Assembly: GCF_005503365.1 (NCBI RefSeq)
Contig: NZ_SCML01000014.1
Location: 1-64,000 of the forward strand
Direction of reading: 5' to 3'
Length of the DNA: 64,000 nt
Source of the DNA: Hydrogenophaga sp. 2FB
GTDB lineage: Bacteria > Pseudomonadota > Gammaproteobacteria > Burkholderiales > Burkholderiaceae_C
In this document: positions 56,613 to 64,000 of the stretch, one piece after another
Layout of the letters: each line of letters opens with the position of its first letter
Position numbering within the stretch: the first letter of the stretch is position 1
The notes under the pieces: model-generated
Told to the model about the DNA's origin: nothing
Database searches by the model: none
The model's input: only the letters and a program-made list of their open reading frames with translations
Made by a program: the position numbers and the translations under genes

Positions 56613-56871
56613 GCTGGATTTCCTGGGTTGAGGGCGAAAGCAGCCGGCATTTTAACGTTGCGCTTTGCTGCTTATGCGGCCCAGGGAGGGCACACTGTCA
56701 ATGCCCTTCCGGATGTATTTTCTGACCCCAACCGTGTGCTTCCGCATACAGGTGGCGGTGTTGTTGACCCGATGTCGATCGCTGGGGGGCTTCTTGACGG
56801 ATGCTCTGGGGTATATTCAAAAGGGAATTAACTTTTATTAACATTTCGCCGCGCTTAGGAGGAAATGGGTC
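56613..56871. promoter_or_regulatory. Intergenic region upstream of the XrtA exopolysaccharide operon
   Basis: The 259-base gap between divergent aminotransferase and export-lipoprotein genes contains AT-rich blocks (TATATT at 56812, then TTAACTTTTATTAA near 56829) and an AGGAGG ribosome-binding site at about 56857. It must hold both promoters; I see TTGACG at 56794 but its 12-base spacing to TATATT is too short for a standard sigma-70 promoter. Confidence 0.4.
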
Positions 56872-57507
56872 ATGCGAAAACATACTTCTGCTCTTGTTCG
56901 TGTTCTCGCCATCGGCGCTTCTGCAGCCGCGTTGATGGTCGGTGTCAGTGGTTGCGCGAGCAGCAGCAAATTGCCTCCCGCGCCGATCGTGGCCAGCACG
57001 GCCACCTATGCGTACCTCGTCGGGCCAGGCGATACGCTGAACATCACCGTGTGGCGCAACCCGGAGCTGTCGTTGACCGTCCCGGTGCGCCCGGATGGCA
57101 AGGTGTCGGCGCCGCTGGTGGACGAGCTGGTGGCGCAAGGCAAGACGTCCTCGGAAATCGCCCGCGACGTAGAAAAAGCCCTGAGCAAATTCGTGCGCGA
57201 CCCGGTGGTGACCGTGATCGTCACCAATTTCGTCGGTCCTTACAGCGAGCAGATCCGCGTGGTGGGTGAAGCCACCAAGCCGCAGTTCCTGCCCTACAAG
57301 CAAAAGATGACGGTCATGGACGTGATGATCGCCGTGGGCGGTCTGACCGATTTTGCCGACGGCAACAAGGCCACGATCGTGCGCGCTTCCGAGGCCAACA
57401 AGCGCTACAGCGTGCGTTTGCAGGATCTGGTCAAGCGGGGCGACATTTCCGCCAACGTTGAAATGCTGCCCGGCGACATTCTCATCATCCCGCAAGGCTG
57501 GTTCTGA
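56872..57507 (+). CDS. XrtA-locus polysaccharide export outer-membrane lipoprotein
   Basis: The 211-residue lipoprotein has a lipobox ending GVSGC (Cys28), then an OMA/Wza-like domain (YLVGPGDTLNITVWRNPELS, about 44-110) and a SLBB-type domain (VGEATKPQFLPYKQKMTVMD, about 130-200). It builds the outer-membrane exit pore for the polysaccharide. It opens the exosortase-associated exopolysaccharide operon; AGGAGG sets its ATG. Confidence 0.9.
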   Translation: MRKHTSALVRVLAIGASAAALMVGVSGCASSSKLPPAPIVASTATYAYLVGPGDTLNITVWRNPELSLTVPVRPDGKVSAPLVDELVAQGKTSSEIARDVEKALSKFVRDPVVTVIVTNFVGPYSEQIRVVGEATKPQFLPYKQKMTVMDVMIAVGGLTDFADGNKATIVRASEANKRYSVRLQDLVKRGDISANVEMLPGDILIIPQGWF

Positions 57508-57576
57508 ACCACCTTCATGGCGCGTGGGCTGGTCGCGTGACCAGCCAGTCCCTTGCTGTCACACACCGATTCCAGC

Positions 57577-59133
57577 ATGCATGATCTCCTGAACCAAATC
57601 GCCACCACCCTGCGGGGCATGTGGAAGTACCGTCGGATGGGGGTGCTGATCGCCTGGATCGTGGCCGCCATTGGTGCCGCGGGCGTCCTGATGATTCCGG
57701 ACCGTTACGAGGCCTCGTCCCGCGTCTACGTCGACACGCAGTCGATCCTGCGGCCGCTGATGGCCGGCCTGGCCATTCAGCCCGATGTCGAGCAGCAGGT
57801 GGCCATGCTCAGCCGCACGCTGATCAACCGACCCACGGTGGAAAAGCTCATGCAGATGGCCCAGCTGGAAACGCCGGGCCAGACCAAGGCGGAACGCGAT
57901 GCCCTGGTGGCCAATCTCTCGAAGTCGCTCGCGATCCGTTCGACGGGCCGGGACAACCTCTACACGCTGTCCTACCGCGATGAGAACCCCGAGCGCTCGC
58001 TGGAGGTCGTGAAGTCTTTGCTGACCATCTTTGTCGAGTCGGCCAAAGGCGCGTCAGGGGCGGACTCGGACAGCGCACGCCGCTTCATTGAAGAGCAGAT
58101 CAAGAACTACGAGCAAAAGCTCTCCGAAGCCGAAGCCCGGGTCAAGGAGTTTCGCCTGCGCAACCTGGACATGCAGGCGGCTGGTGGCCCGGATGTGGCC
58201 GCTCGCATGGCGGAAATGCTCACCACGCTCAGCCAGGCGCGCCTGGAGTTGCGCGAGGCCGAAAGCGCCCGCGAAGCGGCCCGCGTGCAGTTGGAGAAAG
58301 CCCGCGAGATGGCGCGCAGCGCGCCCGATAGCGCGTTTTCCAGCATTGCCACGCCCGAGCTCGATTCGCGCCTCGATGCGCTCAAGCGCAGCCTGGATGC
58401 GCTGTTGCAGCGTTTCACCGATCAACATCCCGATGTGCTCAACACGCGCAAGTTGATCAAGGAGCTGGAAGATCAGAAGCGCCGCGACATCGCAGACATG
58501 CGCCGTGCGGCAGCGGCCTCTCCGTCCGCTCCCGTGATCGGGAACAACCCCGCCATTGTGGAGATGTCGCGGACATTGGCCTCGGCGGAGGTCCAGGTGG
58601 CGTCGCTGCGTGCTCGCGTGGGCGAATACGAGGCCCGCGCAGCCCGTCTGCGGGAACAGATGAAGGTGGCTCCGCAGATGGAAGCGGAGCTGGCCCAGCT
58701 CAACCGCGACTACGAAATCCACCGCAAGAACTACCAGGACCTGGTGTCGCGCCGCGAAACGGTGTTGATGAGCGGTGAATTGGAAAGCACGTCCAATCTG
58801 GCCGACTTCCGGGTGGTCGAGCCCCCGCAGGTGTCTCGCAAACCGGTCGCGCCGAACCGTGCCTTGCTGTTGCCGGTTGCCTTGATCGCGGCGTTGGCTG
58901 CGGGTGTTGGCGTGACCTTCCTGGTCAGCCAGTTGCGCCCCGTGTTCTTCGATGCCTCTGCTTTGCGTGGCGCCACGGAATTGCCGTTGCTGGGTGTTGT
59001 GACCTTGGTCAAGAACGACACCATGCGCCGGCGCGAGTCGCGCAGTCTGCGGCGCTTCCTGATGGCGATCCTGGCATTGGTCGTGTTGTTCCTCATTGGT
59101 ATGGCCGCTCTGTCGTACCACTCCAGCCTTTGA
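57577..59133 (+). CDS. XrtA-locus polysaccharide chain-length determinant (Wzz/GNVR)
   Basis: The 518-residue protein has an N-terminal membrane helix (about 20-40), a long coiled-coil periplasmic region (about 170-400), a GNVR-type end (LNRDYEIHRKNYQDL) and a C-terminal helix (about 495-515), the co-polymerase fold that sets polymer length. TTG 57553 is a longer alternative start. It is followed at 13 bases by the tyrosine autokinase it partners. Confidence 0.9.
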   Translation: MHDLLNQIATTLRGMWKYRRMGVLIAWIVAAIGAAGVLMIPDRYEASSRVYVDTQSILRPLMAGLAIQPDVEQQVAMLSRTLINRPTVEKLMQMAQLETPGQTKAERDALVANLSKSLAIRSTGRDNLYTLSYRDENPERSLEVVKSLLTIFVESAKGASGADSDSARRFIEEQIKNYEQKLSEAEARVKEFRLRNLDMQAAGGPDVAARMAEMLTTLSQARLELREAESAREAARVQLEKAREMARSAPDSAFSSIATPELDSRLDALKRSLDALLQRFTDQHPDVLNTRKLIKELEDQKRRDIADMRRAAAASPSAPVIGNNPAIVEMSRTLASAEVQVASLRARVGEYEARAARLREQMKVAPQMEAELAQLNRDYEIHRKNYQDLVSRRETVLMSGELESTSNLADFRVVEPPQVSRKPVAPNRALLLPVALIAALAAGVGVTFLVSQLRPVFFDASALRGATELPLLGVVTLVKNDTMRRRESRSLRRFLMAILALVVLFLIGMAALSYHSSL

Positions 59134-59146
59134 AGGTGGTTTGAAC

Positions 59147-60103
59147 ATGTCCAGCTTGATTGAAAAAGCGGCCCAGAGGCTTGAGCAACTGCGGCAAGCC
59201 GGTGCGGATATGCCGCCTGCGCCCGAGGCCTCCACCGCACCCTTGTCCAACACGCCGGCAACCGCGCCTGCGCCGACGGTCGCGCGCGCAGCCCCAGCCG
59301 TGGCAGCGCCGAAGGAGCCCGGCAAGCAGATGTCCAAGAGCGTTCGAATCGACCTGGCCGCGCTTGCCGAAGCCGGCTTCGTCACCCCGAACGCGCCGCG
59401 CGCCGTCATCGCAGACGAGTACCGCGTGATCAAGCGCCCCCTGATTGCCAATGCCACCGGCAAAGGTGCTTCGGCGGCAGCCCATGGCAACCGCATCATG
59501 GTCACCAGCGCGATGCCGGGCGAAGGCAAGAGCTTCACCGCCATCAACCTGGCCATGAGCATTGCCATGGAACTGGACTACACGGTGTTGCTGGTGGATG
59601 CCGACGTGTCGCGTCCCTCGATCATGAAGACCTTGGGGTTGCCGCATGGCCCCGGACTGCTCGATCTGTTGACGAACGAAAAGATCGAAATGTCCGACAC
59701 GCTGCTGCGGACCAACGTCGACAAGCTGAGCCTGCTGCCCAGCGGGACGCCGCATCCGCGCGCCACCGAGCTGTTGGCCAGTGATGCGATGACCCGGTTG
59801 ATCGAAGAGATGGGGCACCGTTATCCGGACCGCATCATCATTTTCGATTCGCCTCCGTTGCTGCTCACCACGGAATCCCGTGTGTTGGCCACGCACATGG
59901 GCCAGATCGTCGTGGTGGTGCAGGCGGAGAAAACCTTGCAGTCGCAGGTGAAGCACGCGCTGACGACCATCGAGTCCTGCCCGATCAAGCTGATGGTGCT
60001 CAACCAGGTGCATGGAGGTGACCAGGACGCCCATGGCTATGGGTACAGCTACGGTCACGGGGCCGCCGAGCCATCGAAGGCGACCGAGGCCGCCACGGCT
60101 TGA
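59147..60103 (+). CDS. XrtA-associated tyrosine autokinase (CpsD/CapB-like BY-kinase)
   Basis: The 318-residue protein has a P-loop MPGEGKSFTAINLA (about 121-134), Walker A' (TVLLVDADVSRPS) and Walker B (IIIFDSPPLL), the bacterial tyrosine kinase set. The N-terminal 75 residues are an Ala/Pro-rich linker. The C-terminus has only a short tyrosine cluster (HGYGYSYGHG). It phosphorylates itself to control polymerisation with the co-polymerase encoded upstream. Confidence 0.9.
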   Translation: MSSLIEKAAQRLEQLRQAGADMPPAPEASTAPLSNTPATAPAPTVARAAPAVAAPKEPGKQMSKSVRIDLAALAEAGFVTPNAPRAVIADEYRVIKRPLIANATGKGASAAAHGNRIMVTSAMPGEGKSFTAINLAMSIAMELDYTVLLVDADVSRPSIMKTLGLPHGPGLLDLLTNEKIEMSDTLLRTNVDKLSLLPSGTPHPRATELLASDAMTRLIEEMGHRYPDRIIIFDSPPLLLTTESRVLATHMGQIVVVVQAEKTLQSQVKHALTTIESCPIKLMVLNQVHGGDQDAHGYGYSYGHGAAEPSKATEAATA

Positions 60104-60125
60104 TGCGATTCAGGGAGGAGATCCA

Positions 60126-61721
60126 GTGACAAGAAGATCGTTCAGCCGACCGGATATTTTTCGGACCGCCACGTTGGCGCGGGCCATGTCGGGACTGCTG
60201 GTGCTGTCCTTGCATGTCGCCGGTCAGGCGCAGGAACTGCCTGCTGCGCAGACCCCGGGCGGAGAGGTGGATGTGCCAGTCGGGCCCGTCCCGAGCATCT
60301 GGGTGGAGCCACGTATCTCGTTGTCGCTGGGCGTCACCAACAACGGGAATCTGGCCGACCTGGGCTCGCTGCGTCGGGCAGAGCAGATCACCGAGATCAG
60401 TCCGGGTATTGGCCTGGTGGTCAACAATGCCCGCCTCAGGGGGGCTCTCGACTACTCGCTGCGAGGCATCTACGACGCGCGGAATACCTCCGTCAACGAC
60501 AACATCCAGCAGTCGCTCAATGCCAACGGCACGTTCAATGCGTGGGACAACCGGGCATTCGTCGACGTCGTGGGCATCATCGGGCAGCAGGCGATTTCCG
60601 CATTCGCCAACCCCTCGGCCGACTCCCTGGGCAATGCCAATCTGGCCGAAACATCGAGTTTTCGCGTGTCGCCCTACCTGCGTGGTGTCCTCGCGGGCAG
60701 CATGGATTACGAGTTGCGGTACGGCTGGCAGTCCACCCGTACCGAGGCCGAGATGCGCTCCGACATCACGAGCCACGAAGTGTTGGCGCGGCTTGGACGT
60801 CAGCCAGAAGGCGGTACGTCGCTGGGCTGGATGGTCGAAGCGGGGCGCACCCGTTACGACTACACCCTTGGCGCCCAACAGACCCTGGATGCCGTGACGG
60901 GTCGTTTGTTCTACGCGGTGTCCCCGACGCTGACGTTGCAAGGGCATGTGGGTGTGGAGTCCAACGACTTGCTGACCGCGGACATGAAGTCCTATCGGAA
61001 CACCGGGGTGGGTCTGGACTGGCGTCCCTTCGAACGGGCGCGCGTGGTGCTCGAACGCTCCAACCGTTATTTCGGCAAGGGTCACAACGTGGAGATCGAG
61101 TACGCCAGTCGGCGTTCGGTCTGGCGCTACACGGATTCGCGCGACCTGTTCACCAACCAACTCGACGGCGTCGCCGGCACCAGCGGGACGCTGTATGGCC
61201 TGGTTGACGCGCTGTCCAGTGAACCCGATCCGGTGCTGAGGGCGCAGAACGTGAACGCCGAACTGCGGCGGCTGGGTTTGCCGGCCGACTACCCTGTGAC
61301 GGCGGGTTTCCTGGCATCGCAAGCGACGGTGCAGCGGGCTCAGGAGCTTTCGCTGGGATTGTTTGGGCAGCGCAATGTCGTGATCTTTGCCTTGAGCCGC
61401 AATACGTCGCGCGCCATCAATCCCATGATCATCCTGGCCGATGATTTCAGCCTCGCCAACAACATCATGGAGAAAGGCTGGCGTGTCACCTTTGCCCATC
61501 GCCTCACGCCCCTCACGTCGTTCAATGCCGGGGTTGCAAGCCAGTCCACCGAAGGCGACAGCAACGCATTTCGCTACAACCTGAAAACACTGACGCTTGG
61601 TGTCAGCACACGCCTGGCCGCGCGGACCAGTGGCGCCGTGCAACTCCGACACGCCATTTTCAAGGGGTCCAATCCCTACAAGGAAACCGCTGTGTTGGGC
61701 GTCATCACCCACCGGTTCTGA
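60126..61721 (+). CDS. XrtA/PEP-CTERM system-associated outer-membrane protein
   Basis: The 531-residue protein starts from GTG 60126, set by GGGAGGAG 5 bases upstream; the longer reading from 60012 runs through the kinase gene. It has a signal peptide (about 10-39, ending GQAQE) and a beta-barrel-like body ending in Phe (GVITHRF), as outer-membrane barrels do. It matches the exosortase-locus outer-membrane protein family by position and pattern. Its role in export or anchoring is inferred. Confidence 0.82.
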   Translation: MTRRSFSRPDIFRTATLARAMSGLLVLSLHVAGQAQELPAAQTPGGEVDVPVGPVPSIWVEPRISLSLGVTNNGNLADLGSLRRAEQITEISPGIGLVVNNARLRGALDYSLRGIYDARNTSVNDNIQQSLNANGTFNAWDNRAFVDVVGIIGQQAISAFANPSADSLGNANLAETSSFRVSPYLRGVLAGSMDYELRYGWQSTRTEAEMRSDITSHEVLARLGRQPEGGTSLGWMVEAGRTRYDYTLGAQQTLDAVTGRLFYAVSPTLTLQGHVGVESNDLLTADMKSYRNTGVGLDWRPFERARVVLERSNRYFGKGHNVEIEYASRRSVWRYTDSRDLFTNQLDGVAGTSGTLYGLVDALSSEPDPVLRAQNVNAELRRLGLPADYPVTAGFLASQATVQRAQELSLGLFGQRNVVIFALSRNTSRAINPMIILADDFSLANNIMEKGWRVTFAHRLTPLTSFNAGVASQSTEGDSNAFRYNLKTLTLGVSTRLAARTSGAVQLRHAIFKGSNPYKETAVLGVITHRF

Positions 61722-61724
61722 TTC

Positions 61725-62846
61725 ATGTACGAAGCTTATTACGGGCTGACCAGCAAGCCCTTTCAACTCAACCCCGACCCGCGTTTCTACTACAGCAGCA
61801 AGCCGCACCGGCGTGCGCGCTCGTACCTGGTGTACGGCGTCATGCGCGGCGAGGGCTTCATCGTCATCACCGGGGAGGTGGGAGCTGGCAAGACCACCAT
61901 CGTGCGCGACCTGCTCGACAGCCTGGAGAACGGCTCGGTGGTGGCGGCGCACCTGGTCAGCACGCAGTTGGGCGCGGAGGACGCGTTGAAGCTGGTGTGC
62001 GCCGCTTTTGGTGTCCCGGTGCGCGGCACCGGCAAGGCCGACATGCTGATGGCGCTCGAAGCCTTCTTCATCACCCAGACCACGCAGGGCAAACGCTGCC
62101 TGTTGATCGTCGATGAAGCGCAGAACCTTCAGCCGCTGGCCGTGGAGGAGTTGCGCATGCTCTCCAACTTCCAGTTCGGCGAGCAGGCCTTGCTGCAGAC
62201 CTTTCTCGTGGGGCAACCCGAGTTTCGGAACATCCTGCAAGGGCCGGGCATGCTGCAGTTGCGCCAGCGTGTCACGGCGCGGTGCCATCTTGGGCCGCTC
62301 GACGAAGAAGACACCCGCGCCTACATCGAGCACCGCATCAAGTGCGCTGGCGGTGTCGACAAACCGGCTTTCGAGCCAGCGGTTTTTGCGGGCATTTTTC
62401 AGCACAGCGGCGGCATTCCGCGCCGCATCAACACCTTGTGCGACCGCCTGTTGCTGCAGGGTTATCTGTCCGAAGCGCCCACGCTCACGCTGGATGCGCT
62501 CAACGAGGTGATCGCGGAGATGCACGCCGAGAGCGCGGTTCCCGTACCGAACGCCGATGACGCCGACGAACGCTGGGGGCATCTGCCCAAGGCGGGCGAG
62601 GGTGGCGAATCCCGCCCCTCGCTGGTGGACGGCATCGGACCGGAAGACCTGGAACTGGACCCTGCCGTGGTCGATGGCATGGGTGAAGAACTTACCCGTG
62701 TTACGGCCGAACAACTGAGCACCCGCTTGCTCCGCATGGAGCGCAGCGTTCTGCGGCAGGAACGTGTCAGTCTGGAGATCCTGGGGGCATTGAAAAAAAT
62801 CGTGGCCGCGACCCGAAAATCCCGCAGCAACGGTTCCGGCAACTGA
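61725..62846 (+). CDS. XrtA-associated ExeA-like ATPase
   Basis: The 373-residue ATPase starts MYEAYYGLTSKPFQLNPDPR with Walker A (GEVGAGKTTIV, about 50-59) and Walker B (LLIVDEAQNL, about 126-135), the ExeA-type family found in PEP-CTERM/exosortase loci. The tail (about 260-373) is acidic and helical. It is a paralogue of the ATPase at the left end of the window. It lies 3 bases after the outer-membrane protein gene. Confidence 0.92.
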   Translation: MYEAYYGLTSKPFQLNPDPRFYYSSKPHRRARSYLVYGVMRGEGFIVITGEVGAGKTTIVRDLLDSLENGSVVAAHLVSTQLGAEDALKLVCAAFGVPVRGTGKADMLMALEAFFITQTTQGKRCLLIVDEAQNLQPLAVEELRMLSNFQFGEQALLQTFLVGQPEFRNILQGPGMLQLRQRVTARCHLGPLDEEDTRAYIEHRIKCAGGVDKPAFEPAVFAGIFQHSGGIPRRINTLCDRLLLQGYLSEAPTLTLDALNEVIAEMHAESAVPVPNADDADERWGHLPKAGEGGESRPSLVDGIGPEDLELDPAVVDGMGEELTRVTAEQLSTRLLRMERSVLRQERVSLEILGALKKIVAATRKSRSNGSGN

Positions 62847-62861
62847 TCCACGGGGGTTCTC

Positions 62862-63728
62862 ATGCCATCCAGCACGCCCATCACCAATGCGCTGACCATC
62901 GACGTCGAGGACTATTTCCAGGTCTCGGCCATGGCGCCCTACATCGACCGCGCGGAATGGGATCAGCGCGAATGCCGGGTCGAACACAACATCGACCGCA
63001 TTCTGCAGCTGCTGGCCGCGAAGCAGACGCGCGCCACATTCTTCACGCTGGGGTGGGTGGCCGAGCGCTACCCCGAGATGGTGCGGCGCATCGTGCGCGA
63101 AGGCCATGAGCTGGCCAGCCATGGGTATGGACACCAACGGGTGAGCGATCTTTCCGAGGCGGAGTTTTTCGACGACATCACGCGTGCCAAAGGCTTGCTG
63201 GAAGACATTGGCGGCCAGGCGGTTCTGGGTTATCGGGCACCCAGCTTCTCGATCGGTGCCGGGAACCTCTGGGCACTGGACACGCTCAAGCGCGCCGGCT
63301 ACCGCTACAGCTCCAGCATCTACCCGGTGCGGCACGACCACTACGGCATGCCCGATGCGCCGCGCTTTGCGCACCAGATTCGCGATGGGCTGCTCGAAGT
63401 GCCGCCCACCACGTTGCGCCTGTTCAACCGCAACCTGCCGTCCAGCGGCGGTGGCTATTTCCGCCTCATGCCGTACTCCCTGTCGCGCTGGATGCTGCAG
63501 CAGGTGAACCTGCGCGATGCGCAGTCCGCCATCTTCTACTTCCATCCCTGGGAGATCGATCCCGAACAACCGCGCGTGGCCGGCATCGACCTCAAGACAC
63601 GCTTTCGCCACTACGTCAACATCGGGCGCACCGAGCAGCGCCTTTCGCGTCTGCTCGACGATTTCCGCTGGGGCCGCATGGACCAGATCTTTCTGAAGGA
63701 CCGCGAGCAAGAGGTGCCCGTTGTCTGA
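62862..63728 (+). CDS. XrtA-locus polysaccharide deacetylase (DUF3473)
   Basis: The 288-residue NodB-type deacetylase has the metal Asp in LTIDVEDYF (about 8-16), the metal His pair in SHGYGHQ (about 86-92) and YRAPSFSIG (about 126), with a C-terminal DUF3473 region containing FYFHPWEIDPEQPR. It removes acetyl groups from the exopolysaccharide. Its end overlaps the FemAB gene by 8 bases. Confidence 0.92.
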   Translation: MPSSTPITNALTIDVEDYFQVSAMAPYIDRAEWDQRECRVEHNIDRILQLLAAKQTRATFFTLGWVAERYPEMVRRIVREGHELASHGYGHQRVSDLSEAEFFDDITRAKGLLEDIGGQAVLGYRAPSFSIGAGNLWALDTLKRAGYRYSSSIYPVRHDHYGMPDAPRFAHQIRDGLLEVPPTTLRLFNRNLPSSGGGYFRLMPYSLSRWMLQQVNLRDAQSAIFYFHPWEIDPEQPRVAGIDLKTRFRHYVNIGRTEQRLSRLLDDFRWGRMDQIFLKDREQEVPVV

Positions 63729-64000
63729 GCCGGCCGACCTGCGCATCCACCGTCTCGATAGCGCCCAACCCGATCAAGTCGCCCGCTGGGACGCGTTCGT
63801 TCTCGCGCAACCGAAAGCCACGTTCTTTCACCGCGCAGGCTGGCAGACCGTCATTCGCGGCGTCTTCCGCCACGACACCTACTTCCTCTACGTCGAGTCG
63901 GGTGGCGAGATCCAGGGTGTGCTGCCGCTGGCCCATGTGAACAGCCGCCTGTTCGGCAACGCGCTCACCGGTCTGCCGTTTGCCGTGTACGGCGGGGCCG
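63721..64000 (+). CDS. XrtA-associated FemAB family protein, partial
   Basis: The gene opens with TTG 63721 and reads SEPADLRIHRLDS, then WDAFVLAQPKATFFHRAGWQ and YFLYVESGGEIQGVLPLAHV, matching the FemAB-like acyltransferase-fold proteins of exosortase loci. The window ends about 93 residues in. It overlaps the deacetylase stop by 8 bases. Confidence 0.8.
   Translation, partial: MSEPADLRIHRLDSAQPDQVARWDAFVLAQPKATFFHRAGWQTVIRGVFRHDTYFLYVESGGEIQGVLPLAHVNSRLFGNALTGLPFAVYGGA

Noticed and set aside
56794-56817. TTGACG and TATATT as a sigma-70 promoter for the exopolysaccharide operon
   Set aside because: The spacing is only 12 bases, far from the usual 16-18.
60012-60125. Upstream extension of the exopolysaccharide outer-membrane protein
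   Set aside because: It runs inside the tyrosine kinase gene, and the GTG at 60126 has a strong ribosome-binding site and leads straight into a signal peptide.
60000-63746. 1248-residue antisense open reading frame across the exopolysaccharide genes
   Set aside because: It opposes five well-recognised genes, has no domain, and arises from the strong GC3 bias that suppresses stop codons on the opposite strand.

Overview
The window is GC-rich chromosomal DNA with very strong GC3 codon bias and short intergenic gaps. Its gene content points to a betaproteobacterium of the order Burkholderiales, most likely a Comamonadaceae relative such as Hydrogenophaga. Markers include a polyhydroxyalkanoate (PHA) cluster phaC-phaA-phaB, a Bug-type tricarboxylate-transporter binding protein, a DctP-type binding protein, several FCD-type GntR regulators, a full methylmalonyl-CoA module and an exosortase-A (XrtA) exopolysaccharide locus. 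I saw no rRNA, tRNA, insertion sequence, prophage or CRISPR array. No gene-free stretch exceeds 300 bases.

Layout. 1-1727: bactofilin and a truncated ExeA-type ATPase (minus strand). 1.9-4.6 kb: FAD monooxygenase, DUF2783 protein, MarR regulator and VOC protein, with palindromes upstream. 4.8-11 kb: YgiQ radical SAM protein, a cold-shock/DUF1294 membrane protein, a ParD-like/zeta-like toxin-antitoxin pair, a small conserved protein, an MFS transporter and a Nudix hydrolase. 11.1-12.8 kb: an orphan Ser/Thr/Pro-rich protein with a threonine repeat. 13.1-18.7 kb: a minus-strand catabolic block (DctP, FAH-family hydrolase, glutamine-synthetase-like ligase, Rieske oxygenase) facing a divergent GntR gene.

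18.9-24 kb: Old Yellow Enzyme, NfeD/slipin pair, GST-type isomerase, PgeF and a small membrane protein. 24.2-28 kb: phaC-phaA-phaB ending in a strong terminator. 28.2-37.5 kb: YbaL-type antiporter, a membrane protein with a 23-residue peptide behind it, a DUF1059 protein and a methyltransferase facing a LuxR regulator, TctC plus an opine-dehydrogenase-like enzyme, LysR and DusA. 37.6-42.4 kb: PrkA-YhbH-SpoVR. 42.5-50.5 kb: GntR, methylmalonyl-CoA mutase, MeaB, propionyl-CoA carboxylase beta and alpha, and an epimerase-like VOC protein.

50.7-56.6 kb: an unusual chemoreceptor, an RnfB-like ferredoxin, a PHA depolymerase with a histone-like tail, a DODA-type dioxygenase and an aromatic/aspartate aminotransferase. 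56.9-64 kb: the XrtA exopolysaccharide operon (export lipoprotein, chain-length protein, tyrosine autokinase, outer-membrane protein, ATPase, deacetylase, FemAB), cut by the window end.

Together the genes describe a metabolically versatile cell. It stores carbon as PHA, channels propionyl-CoA into succinyl-CoA, degrades aromatic or amine compounds and builds an exopolysaccharide envelope. The best candidates for something not well described are the Rieske/glutamine-synthetase-like coupled pair, the PHA depolymerase carrying a histone-like tail behind a PhbF-like operator, the chemoreceptor with its sensor-like domain at the cytoplasmic C-terminus, and the orphan threonine-repeat protein.
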